Shown here piece after piece: positions 24,584 to 35,709 of a DNA stretch of 64,000 nt; position 1 is the first letter of the stretch; every line of letters starts with the position of its first letter. Origin of the DNA: Dryas octopetala. Its lineage: Eukaryota > Streptophyta > Magnoliopsida > Rosales > Rosaceae. The position numbers and the translations under genes are program-made. The stretch covers positions 10,106,001-10,170,000 of the forward strand of contig OY992832.1 of assembly GCA_963921425.1 (NCBI GenBank), given 5' to 3'. Under the pieces are notes generated by a model. The model did not search any database. It saw nothing but the letters and a program-made list of their open reading frames with translations, and was not told the origin of the DNA.

Positions 24584-25597
24584 TCAAACTATATACCTCT
24601 AAAATTCATATACTGTTGGAATAATGCTTAGTTTCAGAACATAATTACGAAAGTGCAAGCTGAAATTGTGTATTTGTTATAATTTCATTTAATCTATTGA
24701 TACGCACAAACGAGTACTGTTGGAAATTTAATTTAATTTAATTTTGGGTTTTCTGTTAACTTCCCACAAACGAGTGCTGTTGGACTTTATTAGAAATGTA
24801 AACCATTTTCAGTTCCAAGATTGGGGTGATTTTCTAGAGTTTTAATTTTAGTTTGCATCTTTTTTTTGGCCCCTGCTAGTCTGTGTACCTTTTTAGATTG
24901 AATTTCGATGGCTACGTACCTGGCTGCTCTTCCACCAAAGTTCTTTGGTGTTTCCGAGGCCTAGGCTAGCCTATGACGTTGGCCAAGATGGGCCATTGCT
25001 AACACATTCATTTTAGTGTTGTATTCATATGGATTATTTTGAGTAGGCGATACACTCTATAAAAAAACTCCTCTTGTCATAGTTAATTTCAATTTAGTTA
25101 TTTTCCTCAAAACCCCAATATCAAGGCAATCTAGGTTTTTCTTGGAAGGGGTTCGAGTAGCATTGCAACTCGATTTCTATTCGAAGGGGTTTGAGTAGGC
25201 ACATCTGAGTTCTTTGAACATGTAATTTAAGCATGCACTGGCGGTTCTGCAACTCCAATTTTTAAATAATTTGTGCTCAACTAGGTTTTGTTATATTATC
25301 CTACAGAAAGTAATAAAAAGAATTCCTTTTTGCAAAAAAAAAAAAAAAAAGGGTAAAATCTTTCCATTCCGGTCTTAAAATTGTAAAACTTTCCTTTTCT
25401 TTTTTCTATCTTTTTTTTGGGACAAACAAGAGAGACTATAAGCATATGGTAAAAAAATATATATCTTGAGGAGCAAGCAAAAATAAATGCAAATCCGATT
25501 TTAATGCCTACCTTTTACTTGGGGAGCAAGCAAGGAGGCCATAGCTCAGGGGCAAAAAGGTAAACCAACTCGGTACATCATGGCCTTGGGTGAATAT
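24584..25597. other. DDI1 3' flank and upstream region of kelch copy 1
   Basis: No gene seen. Parts of this region (about 24660-24900 and 25030-25250) recur in degenerate form at 28495-28690 and 28130-28350, so they are part of the unit duplicated with the kelch genes. An A tract lies at 25334-25351. Confidence 0.6.
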
Positions 25598-25605
25598 TAT
25601 AAATA
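25598..25605 (+). promoter_or_regulatory. TATA box of kelch copy 1
   Basis: TATAAATA lies 103 bases before the ATG at 25701. The same octamer lies upstream of kelch copies 3 (32602) and 4 (35571), which supports its role as the shared core promoter. Confidence 0.6.
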
Positions 25606-25700
25606 TATGGAATCACATACACAAGCCCTAACCCTGAGAGTGCAGTGCAGCTGTAGCTCCTCTCTATTGTCTTACAGAAGTAGTAGAAATTTAATAGACG

Positions 25701-26910
25701 ATGACGGTGGTGCCGCCGCCAAAGAAGGATTGGTTTGTGTACTTGATGCTGTACGACCGACTATTGCGATTAAATATTGATGAATTGTGCAAAAGTAGGA
25801 GGTCCCCGAATAAGCCTGTGTTTGAAGTTGTGCAAGAGTTTTCTTCAGCAATTCCCGTCGAAATGCGACATATAATTGTGGGTTCAAAAGTGTATATGGT
25901 GGGGGGTAAAGTAATAAATTAAGCCTTTTGATGCAAATTCGATGTGGAGGTCTTCAAGTTGTCCCAACTTGGATGTATATTCCTTCGATCCAGAGGCAGA
26001 GGTAGAGGCAGAGGCTCCATTGATACGTCTCTGCAAGGATCCCAATATTCCCAGCAGGTTGATTGATCCCAGATTGACTGGTAAGACAAAATCTATCGTG
26101 TTCACCCTTGAGGACAAAATCTATCTTCTGGCCACAGGACCATACTTGAAAAAAGATGGTGGCCATGATTATAATTATAATTACCCTAATCCACATGATG
26201 AGTCACCCCTTCATGACGATGATGATGAGCCGCCGCCCCTTTTTAGGGTTTTTGATCCCATCCACCAATCTTGGAAACATCTTCCTCATCCTCCCTGCTA
26301 TGATGATGAATCATTACGCGATCGTTATAGACGTTCCCAATTGTGTGATCACTGTGTTTGGGGCAACAAGCTCCTTATTCACACTATTCGGGGTTCATAC
26401 ATTTTTGACACTCATGACCAAGAGAAATGGGAGGATGTAAATAACATCGGCTGGGATAGTAATGAGCAGTGTAGCGTTGTTGCAGAATTGGAGCAAGGCT
26501 TTTTAATTGGCATGCCTGTAGGGTGCAAAAACCTTGTTGCTTATCACTTGGATCCAAATGGGATCCCCAAGCCCTATCGGGTGCTACATGAACTTGAGGG
26601 AATATTCTGTCCTTTTTTACTCATTAGTAATTGTTTTTTGGGTAAATGTGATAGCGGTCGTATGTGGCTCACCTATTCCGGCAAGGATCTTATGGAATTT
26701 CATTATACACGTGTAGCTGTGTTTCGAGTTTCCATCTCCAACGACCTTGCTGGCAAACCAGTCCTCTCTGCAGAGGTTGAGGCTGCGGAATTTTATTATC
26801 TCGAAGATGAATCTCCTGTTTTCTCAGCTTTTGCCTTGTGCCATCATCTCAACAAGCATGATATTGAGGAGAAAATTTTTTATGGAGCCGTTGTACCACA
26901 TGATCATTGA
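25701..26910 (+). pseudogene. Kelch-like protein copy 1, frame-disrupted
   Basis: Two frames carry one kelch-type protein. The first (25701-25922, start MTVVPPPKKDWFVYLML) reaches the motif 'HIIVGSKVYMVGG' and then stops. The second (25942-26910, 322 residues) continues with 'CPNLDVYSFDPEAE', 'LEDKIYLLATG', 'PLFRVFDPIHQSWKHLPHPP', 'GSYIFDTHDQEKWEDV' and a C-terminal 'FRVSISNDLAGKPVLSAE'. The break is between 25905 and 25942; a GT-AG intron here would be only ~45 nt, too short for plants, so a frameshift is the better reading. The other copies have an N-terminal extension ('CSCFSPDD') that is missing here. The beta-propeller is most like plant kelch/galactose-oxidase proteins without an F-box. 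A protein starting at 25942 could still be made. Function unknown. Confidence 0.75.
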
Positions 26911-26998
26911 CGCTATAATGCATGCGAGTTTCACAGACAAAAATCTATTTAGATCTGCATGTTATGATTTGAGAGACTGTCAAAACATGAAAATTTTA

Positions 26999-27833
26999 GA
27001 GGGCTGCTATTTGCACTTTTTTTTTTTCTTTTTGCACACCCTTTTGTTAAAAAAAAATCAAAAATCAAAGGAAAAGACACACTCACCCTTCTCACACCCA
27101 AAAACCAACTTCATTTTTTCTCTTTTGCACACCCCATCAACAGAAAAAAAAAAAACACACACACACCCAGCCACACACACCCCCTCTTCATCTCCCTCAC
27201 CCGACCACACCCACCCACGCAGCCCTCCCTCCACCAAGCCCCAGCCCCGTCGCACCTTCCCTCCAGCCCCGACCCACCCACCCAACCCCCTCCCTCACCC
27301 GACCACCACAAGCAGCACCCGACCTCATCCCAACCTCCTCGATCCTCTTCTCTCCTCCCTCCCTCCCTTTCTCTCTCTGCTTTCTCCTTCCTTTGGCAGC
27401 CACCTACCGAACACCCATAAACCATTCGACAGCCACCCACCGAACACCCACAAACCATTCGATAGCCACCCGCCGAACACCCACAAACCATTCGGCATAT
27501 ATCCGCCGAACCTAGAGGGAGGTGGGCCGGGTGGGTCGAGGCTAGAGGGAAGGTGCGACGGGGTTGGGTGGGAGGGGGTGCGATGGGGCCAGGGCTGGGT
27601 GGAGGGGAGGGAGGAGGTCGAGCTGGGTGGAGGGGAAGGAGGTGGGCTGGTCAAGGCTGGGGCTTGGTGGAGGGGAGGGAGGAGGTCGGGTGTGTTTTTA
27701 TTTTTTTTTTTGTCTGAGAGTAAGGGGTGTGTTGGGTGAGGGGTGAGTGTGTCTTTTCTTTTGATTTTTGATTTTTTTTTTTTACAAAAGAGTGTGCAAA
27801 AAGAAAAAAAATGGTGTGCAAATAGCAGCCCTC
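26999..27833. mobile_element. Long-TIR non-autonomous transposon with GC-rich interior
   Basis: Inverted ends of about 100 bases start GAGGGCTGCTATTTGCAC at both sides and include the shared block 'tcaaaaatcaaa.gaaaaga' and 'cacactcaccc'. Target duplications AAATTTTA (8 bp) lie at 26991-26998 and 27834-27841. The interior is C-rich on the left and G-rich on the right (ccctccc/gggaggg), plus three ~33-bp tandem repeats 'cgaacacccacaaaccattc' near 27407-27500. Long Pro/Gly frames across it are compositional. No transposase motif is seen. It inserted just behind kelch copy 1. Confidence 0.85.
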
Positions 27834-28129
27834 AAATTTTATCCATAATATTATCAAATGTTTGTTTTTTTCTCTTCTATATCCTATGCATGCATCCCAT
27901 ATACATAGATATAGAGATCTTTTTCCCCTCCCTTTCAATATTTATTTTATTCAGGCTTTTATCAAGAGTACGTACCCTAGGGTGGGCATGCAATGGCATG
28001 TGGTCCATCGATATATAGCATGTACACTTGGCGGTTAATTACCAATTAATGCACATTCATCCTATCCTCAAAATAAATAATACACTCAAAATTAGAATGG
28101 ATCACTATAAAAAATGCATAGCTCAAAAC

Positions 28130-28690
28130 AAATTCATCTTGCCATAGTCAAAATTGGCAATTTCAATTTAGTTGTTTTCCTTAAACCCTAATATATAATA
28201 AAAATATTCTAGGATTTTATTCGGGAGGGGTTGTACTGTTGTAATACGTATAGCATTCTAATGACGTACACTTCAAAAAGTTTGTTTCCGGAATGTCGTA
28301 TTCTTTTCAATTATAGGCACGTTTGAGTTCTTTTATTATGTAATTTGAATTTCTCAAGAATAATCCTTGTCAGTCGGCTTTTGCCTTGTGCCTGAACAAG
28401 CATGAGAAAAAGTTTTATGGAACCGTACGTACGTGATAGGCTAATGGAAGTTTTACAAACAAAAATCTATCTAAATCGGATATGATATGATGTTTGTGTA
28501 TAATGTTTGTGTATTTTGTTATACCCTTCCATTTAATCCATTGATGACCCACAAACCAGTGCTGCAATTTAGTTATATGAAGAGTAGTAAACCATTAATT
28601 TACATTTTCAAGACTCCGTATGATTTTTGATCTTAAGTGTTTTAATTTTAGTTTGCATCTCTGTTTTGTTTTTGGCTCCTAGAATGAGCA
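28130..28690 (+). pseudogene. Remnant of a fifth kelch unit with duplicated flanks
   Basis: Positions 28370-28500 match the 3' end of kelch copy 1 ('cggcttttgccttgtgcc', 'aacaagcatgag', 'ttttatgga', 'caaaaatctat.taaat'). The preceding 28130-28350 resembles 25030-25250, and the following 28495-28690 resembles the DDI1 3' flank at 24660-24900. Almost the whole coding body is missing, so this is a deleted copy of the duplication unit. Confidence 0.65.
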
Positions 28691-28903
28691 TCTACTCATA
28701 AGTCATAACCAATAAGGTTTATGACTTGTCCCATTTGTTAATTTCTTTTGTAGAAAATAAAAAATCTAAAACGAATATACGAATCCAATTTCTAATTAAT
28801 CTAAATGGAAACACAAACAGTCAAACACAATTTACACAAACCCAAACCCTGCAAGTGCAGTGCAACCCTATCTCTTCCCTTTGACCTCGCGCGAGAGACA
28901 GAG

Positions 28904-30039
28904 ATGGGGAGTATGATACATCGGTGGATGGACTGGTTCTCATACGTGAATTCGCTGTGCCGTCTAAGTATTGGTAAATATTTTTGTTCTTGTTTCTCTC
29001 CAGATGATCATGATGATCATCAGTCTGAGGAACCAGAAATTTCAAAGACGCCGAAGAAGGAGTGGTTTTTGTACTTGATGACCAACAAGCAACTATATAT
29101 GCCGTCTAAACATTGATGAATTCTGCAAAAGTAGGAAGTCTCCGAATAAGCCTCAGTTTGAAGCTGTGCAAGATTTTTATCCAGATGGATACGACTACGA
29201 GGACGAAGGTCCAAGTAAAAGTAGAAATATTATTCCTCTGGAAATGCAACATATAATTGTGGGTTCCAAATTGTATATGGTGGGGGGTTATACTGAAGAT
29301 TCGAGGGAGGGTAGTTTTTCAAGTTTTCCTAACTTGGATGTATATTCATTCGATCCTACTGATGATGATGGCCCAGAGGAAGAGGGTCCATGCATTCGTC
29401 TTTGCAAGGATCCCAACATTCCCAGGTTGATTGATCTCCGACCCGACCCTGCTCGAAGACTAAACCCTTGATGATAAAATTTATGTTTTGGCCCCAAAAC
29501 CATACTTGGTGGAAAAAAACTATGATTATGATTATGATGAGGCACGTGATGATGAGCTACCCCTTTTTAGGGTTTTTGATCCCATTGACCAATCCTGGAA
29601 ACAACTCCCTCATCCTCCCTGCTTCGATGGTGTTGTTTTCCCGAGTGGATGATTACTGTGCTTGGGGCCACAAGCTCCGAATTAGGACTCATGGGTCGGG
29701 TTCCTACATGTTTGACGCTCACCAAGAGAAATGGGACCCGGATACAAAGGAGGAGGTGTGTGGCGTTGTTGCAGAATTTGAGCAAGGCTTTTAGTCTGCA
29801 TGCCTAGATGGAGCAGAGACCTTGTTGCTTATCGGTTGGATCCGAATGGGGTCCCCAAGCTGTATCGGGTGCTACATTAGCTTCAGGGAATATTCTGTCC
29901 TTTTTTAGATATAGATCATTATACTTGTTTCTTGGCCGGGTAAATATGAATACTGAATTTCGTCATGTGCCATCATCTGAACAAACATGATATTAAGGAA
30001 CAAAATTTGTGTGGAATGGTTGTACCGCATCCTCATTAA
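28904..30039 (+). pseudogene. Kelch-like protein copy 2, multiply broken
   Basis: Starts MGSMIHRWMDWFSYVNSLC and carries 'KYFCSCFSPDDHDDH' and 'KKEWFLYLMT', then shifts frame at about 29090, where four extra bases (tata) sit in 'aactatatatgccg'. It resumes with 'MQHIIVGSKLYMVGG' and 'FPNLDVYSFDPTDDDG' and stops again at 29469. It shifts to 'PLFRVFDPIDQSWKQLPHPP', has further shifts near 29630, a stop after 'CGVVAEFEQGF' (29792) and another at 'RVLH*' (29878), and ends near 'VVPHPH'. The TATAAATA present in copies 1, 3 and 4 is not found upstream. Clearly a pseudogene. Confidence 0.85.
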
Positions 30040-32160
30040 TTGGTGCTAATGCGAGTGTCACAAACGGAAATCTAACTGGAATATTTGGATACTAGTATAC
30101 ACGTGTTGAGCATGAATAAAATTTTATATATGTTTCTTCTTCCCATATATATGCATGCTGCATCCCAGATACGTACGTATATAGATATTGTATATTCTAT
30201 TGGATTCATTTTGAATATCATGCACTTTAAGCTTAGGCTACAACGAGAATCCTTGCAATCTTAATACATACGATTGATTAATTGACTTTAGAATAAATTT
30301 ATCATCCAATCAAGGTTTTTATTTCTTATGCTTCTTGAAGCAATGCCATACAGACCCTTAGAATTGATCTATTAAAAAAGATTTGGTTAGCATATATCTA
30401 AATTAAACCTCTCCCAACAACATTTTAAAAGTCTTTGGAATGATACTAGAAAGGGTTTCGAGTACACTAATAACTGAAATGATTTGGGTTTGCAATCCAA
30501 AGCCCTTCTAGTAAATAATTTAATCTTGCTCGATTCCCTTATTTGAGTAATTAAACCAGTGATCGTTTGGTTTTCCATCACTCCAATTGTGATGGTGTTT
30601 CTGAGGAAGTAGTGATCTCATACGGATTCTTCTCTACTTTTGCCTACTAGTATATATCTAGCTAATCGTCTACTTGTTTGAAATCTCATGGTTATCTTAC
30701 ATTAATTTATATTAAATTAACAACAAAAAAATGACCTTTTATAAATGATCTACTCGAGTTCATTTGGTTCTTCATCAACTCTAGTACTTTTTAAGCAATT
30801 CTTTTTTTGGGCACTAAATACAAATGTAGAGACAAAAGCCCAAAACAACAAAATAAAAGCAACAAGAAAATGGTCTAGAGCTAGGACTCACAATGCCCAA
30901 GTCAATTAATATTGAGCCATTTACAAGTCGGTTCAATTTTTTCTCCTTTCTTAAACTAATACCTTAATATTTTTTAATTTTTTACTAAAATCCAAAAATA
31001 TTGTCCAGATGTTTTTAATTTAAATAATGTCTAATATTATCCTAAAATTAATAATATTTAAATCTTAATATTATCCTAGTATTATCATAATATTATTCTA
31101 GTTTTATATTATCTTAATATTATAATATTAGCATATTATCATATTATTCTAAAATTAATTGTGGGATTTAAATTATATTAATCTAATAAAAATGCATCGG
31201 CCTAAAAAATAGAAAATATTCAAATAATGAAAAAAATTCTTTATGAGTATATTTCAGTTATACCAATCGATCGATGGTTTGTCGACATTTATGTTATAGT
31301 TTATCCCAGAGCTAAACCTTAACATAACGCCTCCATCAAGCTCATTCGATACCCTAGGAGAGGATGAAGTGAAAGAGATGAGGATTTATCCTAAAACTCG
31401 GGAAATGAAGCAACATGACCAAACGATCAGAGGCTGAAACTGAGTATTCGGATCAGGTGCGCACTTAATCGAATATATATACCAACCCAGGTATTGGTAC
31501 AATTGAAATGTACCTATATATATATAAACCTAGATATTGGTACAATTAATTGAAATGTACCTATATATATATTTTTTTACTTGTTTGATTATTTTCAATT
31601 TTTTGGGTTAATGTATTTTTTTGATATTTTTATAATTTAAACGGATATTATATTTTATTATTTTAAATTATAAAACATAAAAATTAGATAATCTTGAATG
31701 TTTTAATTAAACAATGTAAAATTTAAAAATGTCCTAACATATATTATCTTTCATAATTTTTAAAATTAATTTATATTAATTATCTTAATTTTAAGAGATA
31801 ATATGAGTCAAAATTTTTAACAAGTCCATTTTTGGATCTTAGCCTAAAAAATTGGATTTAAGCACAAATCTAAATTCATATATGGTTTTAGTTCGAATAA
31901 CCCTCTAAAACTGGACCTACTTCTAATTAACTGATTAATATTCTAACAAGAAGTGGGTCTCAGACAAAAAAAAAATAAATAAATAAACAAGAACTGGGCC
32001 ACAAAACTAGGATGAATAAGAAACATTGCAGTCTAAATCACCACCACAAAGCTTAACTGTGACAAGGCAATCAACAACCATGCTTTTTTTTTTTTTTTTA
32101 TCAATTTCTTAACAAAGTTAAATTAACACTTTGACAAGGAAAACATAGATAAACACAATT
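30040..32160. other. AT-rich intergenic region, no gene seen
   Basis: No supported coding frame. Positions 31000-31170 are an extremely AT-rich degenerate repeat of 'taatattatc'. At 31465-31580 a ~60-bp segment ('aacc.aggtattggtacaatt..ttgaaatgtacctatatatata') is directly repeated. Confidence 0.6.
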
Positions 32161-32407
32161 CGGGCATGTTGCGCGTTTTTATAGGAAACGCTTTTGCTCA
32201 GTTGCGCTTTCACTAGAAGTGTTTTTGTTAAAAAAACATAATTTTTTTTTGAAAAAAATCTAAGTGTTTTTTGTGAATGTATTTGGAAGCGCTTTCTGAG
32301 GAAGGTAGGTGCTTCATCAAAAATTGCTTTCAAGTGTTTTTAAATTTTTTTGTCAAACACAAGCAAAAATGCTTTTGACTATTTAAAAGCATTGCCAAAC
32401 AAGTCCA
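32161..32407. mobile_element. Possible hAT-type MITE
   Basis: Sequence from 'gggcatgttgcgcg' to 'cattgccaaacaagtcc' has approximately inverted ends and internal 'aagtgttttt', 'aagcgctttc' and 'caagtgttttt' motifs, a texture seen in abundant plant hAT MITEs. No clean target duplication was found. Confidence 0.4.
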
Positions 32408-32601
32408 CTTTTCCAAAAAAATTAATACTCTTTCCATTGTTTTACAAGAATTGAGGAGCAAGAAAAGGAAATTAATCATCATAAAACGGCCCGGCGAATT
32501 ATTAGGGATATGATTGGTGTTTTACTTGAGGACAATGCAAAGTAGGAGTACGTAGAATGCAAAATCGTCAAATTGCAATTTGCAAGCGCACCACTTAGGG
32601 G

Positions 32602-32609
32602 TATAAATA
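32602..32609 (+). promoter_or_regulatory. TATA box of kelch copy 3
   Basis: TATAAATA lies 71 bases before the preferred ATG at 32673. Transcription would start near 32635, which argues against the in-frame ATG at 32637 as the main start. Confidence 0.6.
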
Positions 32610-32672
32610 GGTCGACTGTGAGTGAAACGGACATCGATGTGGTCGACGATGCATATGACGATGGACGCCGCC

Positions 32673-34005
32673 ATGAAGTTGGTGTCTAATCGATTATGCC
32701 GTCTTGGAAATATTAGTAAATATTTATGTTCTTGCTTCTCTCCAGATGATGATGATGATCAACAGCCTGATGATCAAATTTGGAAGACACCGCTGCCGCC
32801 AAAGAAGGATTGGTTTTTTGTACTTGATGATAAACGACCGACTATGCCGTCTAAATCTTGACGACTTGTGCAAAAGTATGTTTAGATCTCAGAATAAGCC
32901 ACAATTTGAAGTGTTGCATGACTGCGGCCGGGGCCGGCTAAGAACAAGTATTCCCGCCGGAATGCAAACTATAATTGTGGATTCCAAGGTGTATATGGTG
33001 GGGGGTGTATTCCAGAGACCATATTTTGACGATGATGGTGATGGTGTTGGTGATGGTTCCATAACTGATGATTATCTCAACTTTGATGTTTATTCCTTTG
33101 ATCCCACTCACTCAGAGGGTCCATCCATCCGCCTCTGTGATGATGCCATTCCCATTCCCATTCCCAGGTTGATTGATCCCAGATTGATTCACCAAAACCC
33201 CAGAATGTCGTCCAGTACTCCTTTCGTGCTCACCCTTGAGGACAAAATCTATGTTTTGGCCAGATTTAAACCATACCCGAAAATGGATGATTATGATGAT
33301 GATTATGACTATGATTATGATGATGATTATGATTATGATTACCCCCCTAAGCCAGATAAGCCACCCCTTTTTAGGGTTTTTGATCCCCTTCACCAATCCT
33401 GGAAAAATCTCCCTCATCCTCCCTGCTACAATGATTCCTCCTGCTATTTAATGGATTATTGTGCTTGGGGCCAGAAGCTCTTTATTCGCACTTATATGTC
33501 AGGTTCATACATTTTTGACGCTTACCAAGAGAAATGGGAGGATGCAAGCAACATCCTGCCAGAGAATGAGTGCTTCAATGTTATTGCAGAAATCGAGCAG
33601 GGCTTTTTAGTTGGTGTGTCTACTACTGTCTGCCCACCCCAGCTTGTTGCTTATCAGTTGGATCCGAATGGGATCCCCAAGTGGTATCGGGTGCTACATG
33701 AACTTCAAGGGATATTCAGTGATACCTATTTTTTTGTAAAACATTATTTCTTTGGTAAATGTGAAGGTGGCCGTATGTGCTTTGTGTATTATGGCGATGA
33801 ATATATGCATGTAGCTGTGTTTCGAGTTTCCATCTCGAATGACCTTATCGGCAATATTTTCCTCTCTGCAGAGATCGAGGCTTCAAAACTTTTTAAGTTC
33901 CATCATCTTTGTTGTTCTTCAGCTTTCGTCCTTTGCCATCATGCCAACGAGATGATAAAATGGCTTGGACCATCATACCGCATCATCATTGAGAGGCTAA
34001 TGTGA
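32673..34005 (+). pseudogene. Kelch-like protein copy 3, one-base frameshift
   Basis: The best-preserved copy. The first frame runs MKLVSNRLCRLGNISKYL, 'CSCFSPDDDDD', 'LPPKKDWFF' and ends at 32861. The main frame carries 'LYLMINDRLCRLNLDDLCKS' and continues open to 34005: 'QTIIVDSKVYMVGG', 'LNFDVYSFDPTHSEG', 'LEDKIYVLARFKPY', an acidic DY-rich loop (about 33286-33345), 'PLFRVFDPLHQSWKNLPHPP', 'GSYIFDAYQEKWEDASN', 'FRVSISNDLIG'. The frames meet at a run of six T (32814-32819) where copies 2 and 4 have five. It is therefore either a recent single-base insertion or a sequence error in a gene that is otherwise intact (about 440 residues). An alternative start at the ATG run near 32746 would bypass it. 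Likely a kelch propeller; partner unknown. Confidence 0.7.
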
Positions 34006-34385
34006 GTTTCAATATGTTTAATTTTCTGATGATATATATATATATATATATGTATGCTTCATTCTCATGATCGATGAGAGACTTTGTAGGACAAATAAAG
34101 TTTGTCAATAAAATATATCTAATGTTTCCTTTTACCCTAGACATTTTAATTTTTCCCTCTCCTTCAATTATTCATGTTCTTCGATCTTCAAGGAATTAAT
34201 TTTATCAAGACTCATATATATAACTGCCCTGCCTGAGGTGCAGGTGTGGGAGATGGCCAGTGACGATGGCTCTAGCTAGCATAAAGTCTTCATTAGGTTT
34301 TTGTTTGACATAAATCGTTATGGGCATTCGTTATTTTCTTAACTTCTACTAGTCTCAATCCTAATATTTCATCAATCTATAAATT

Positions 34386-34590
34386 AATGAAATAATGGTA
34401 TATTTACCACATTCTTATATCATATTTTTATACTATCTTACGTGTCATTATTTTACTGGACAAAGTTTTTCTTTTTCTTTTTAGATTTTTGTTTTTATTT
34501 TTTAGTGTCCAATGCATGAATGCCATGTAAGTTATCATATAAGGTGGTATGAAATTATGGTATAAAAATGTGGGATGTCTAGCACTACTG
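34386..34590 (-). mobile_element. MITE, inverted copy A
   Basis: Reverse complement of the MITE at 34631-34834: read on the - strand it has 'atcccacatttttatacca', 'catgcattggacactaaaa', the A-rich tract and 'aataatgacacgtaaga'. Lies 0.4 kb past kelch copy 3. Non-coding. Confidence 0.8.
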
Positions 34591-34630
34591 AAATTAATGC
34601 CCTACGTAAGGAGACCCCTTTTATATATGA

Positions 34631-34834
34631 ACAGTACTGCTAGATATACCACATTTTTATACCATAATTTCATACCACCTTATGTGGCAACTTACATGGC
34701 ATTCATACATTGGATACTAAAAAATAAAAATAAAAACCCAAAAAGAAAAAGAAAAATTATGTCCAATAAAGTAATGACACGTGAGATGGTATAAGAATGT
34801 GGTATAAGAAATGTGGTAAATATAGCATTATTCT
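34631..34834 (+). mobile_element. MITE, copy B
   Basis: About 204 bp with inverted ends ACAGTACTGCTA / TAGCATTATTCTGT and next to them 'taccacatttttatacca' against 'tggtataagaaatgtggta'. Same family as 1297-2034 and 34386-34590; faces copy A in inverted orientation across ~40 bases, so the pair can form a long hairpin. Confidence 0.85.
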
Positions 34835-35570
34835 GTATTTAATTTACCCTTCCAAATACATACTATCACAATATAAGCCCTTTATTTTGGGCCGGTTAAT
34901 AAACACAAATTGAGACCGGCTTTATTTAAAAGGACTAAACTAGTTAATTCTGACCGTAACAACTTCCAAATGAAACAACAGGGCTAAGACGGGGTTGGAG
35001 GGCTGAAGCCCTAGCAGTATTAGGCTGAGCTATGGGCCCAATGTGGGTTTGGGCTTTGAGTCAAACCTCATCTATTCTTTTTATTTTTCAATTTATAATT
35101 AATTTAAAAATATGATACTAAATAAACTAAAACTTTAAAAAGGAGATTATCAATATAAATAGAAATTAGAAAATAATTTTCAAATTATTCATAGTCTTGT
35201 TTGGATGTACAAAACTAACATTTTACAAATTATTATATTGTTTTCTTCAAATTATTTTCAATAGTTGCAAATACACATTAATATAGCCATGGTATCAACA
35301 ACATCCGCGTCATAAGAGGGTGTCGGCAACTTAGAAAAGGTATCGAATAGGGGGTTCCAATACAATCACCCTAGTTTTAATTTTCGGTTTCTAACAAAAA
35401 AACTAAACAGACCACCTATTAGGATGAAACAAAAATCCAATGTTTACTTGAGGAGCAAGCAATGAGAACAAAATTGTGATTGCTAGCACCAATCAGGGCA
35501 AAATCGTAAATCAACACTTGCCACACATAGAGACCTTAGGTCTTTCAAAGTCTCAGGGAAAATGGACACC
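34835..35570. other. Intergenic region upstream of kelch copy 4
   Basis: AT-rich, no gene seen. The last ~130 bases ('ttacttgaggagcaagcaa', 'gggcaaaatcgtaaatcaac') resemble the sequence upstream of kelch copies 1 and 3, and so belong to the duplicated promoter. Confidence 0.6.
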
Positions 35571-35578
35571 TATAAATA
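35571..35578 (+). promoter_or_regulatory. TATA box of kelch copy 4
   Basis: TATAAATA lies 139 bases before the ATG at 35710, in the same promoter context as copies 1 and 3. Confidence 0.55.
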
Positions 35579-35709
35579 AGTCACGCAGCCATCTCTTCTA
35601 TGACTCTGTCTCTGCTGCGATACACTCGAACCTAACTAGTTATTGAATTAGATCTCTGCCATTTTAGTTGCCTCTTTTACTCGTTGTCACCTACACAAGA
35701 AGGATAAAA

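Noticed and set aside
25905..25950. A 45-nt GT-AG intron joining the two frames of kelch copy 1
   Set aside because: Shorter than workable plant introns, and the other copies have no intron here.
27111..27739. Long Pro/Ser- and Gly-rich open frames on both strands
   Set aside because: They lie inside the inverted-repeat transposon and arise from C-rich/G-rich composition; no domain and no splice context.
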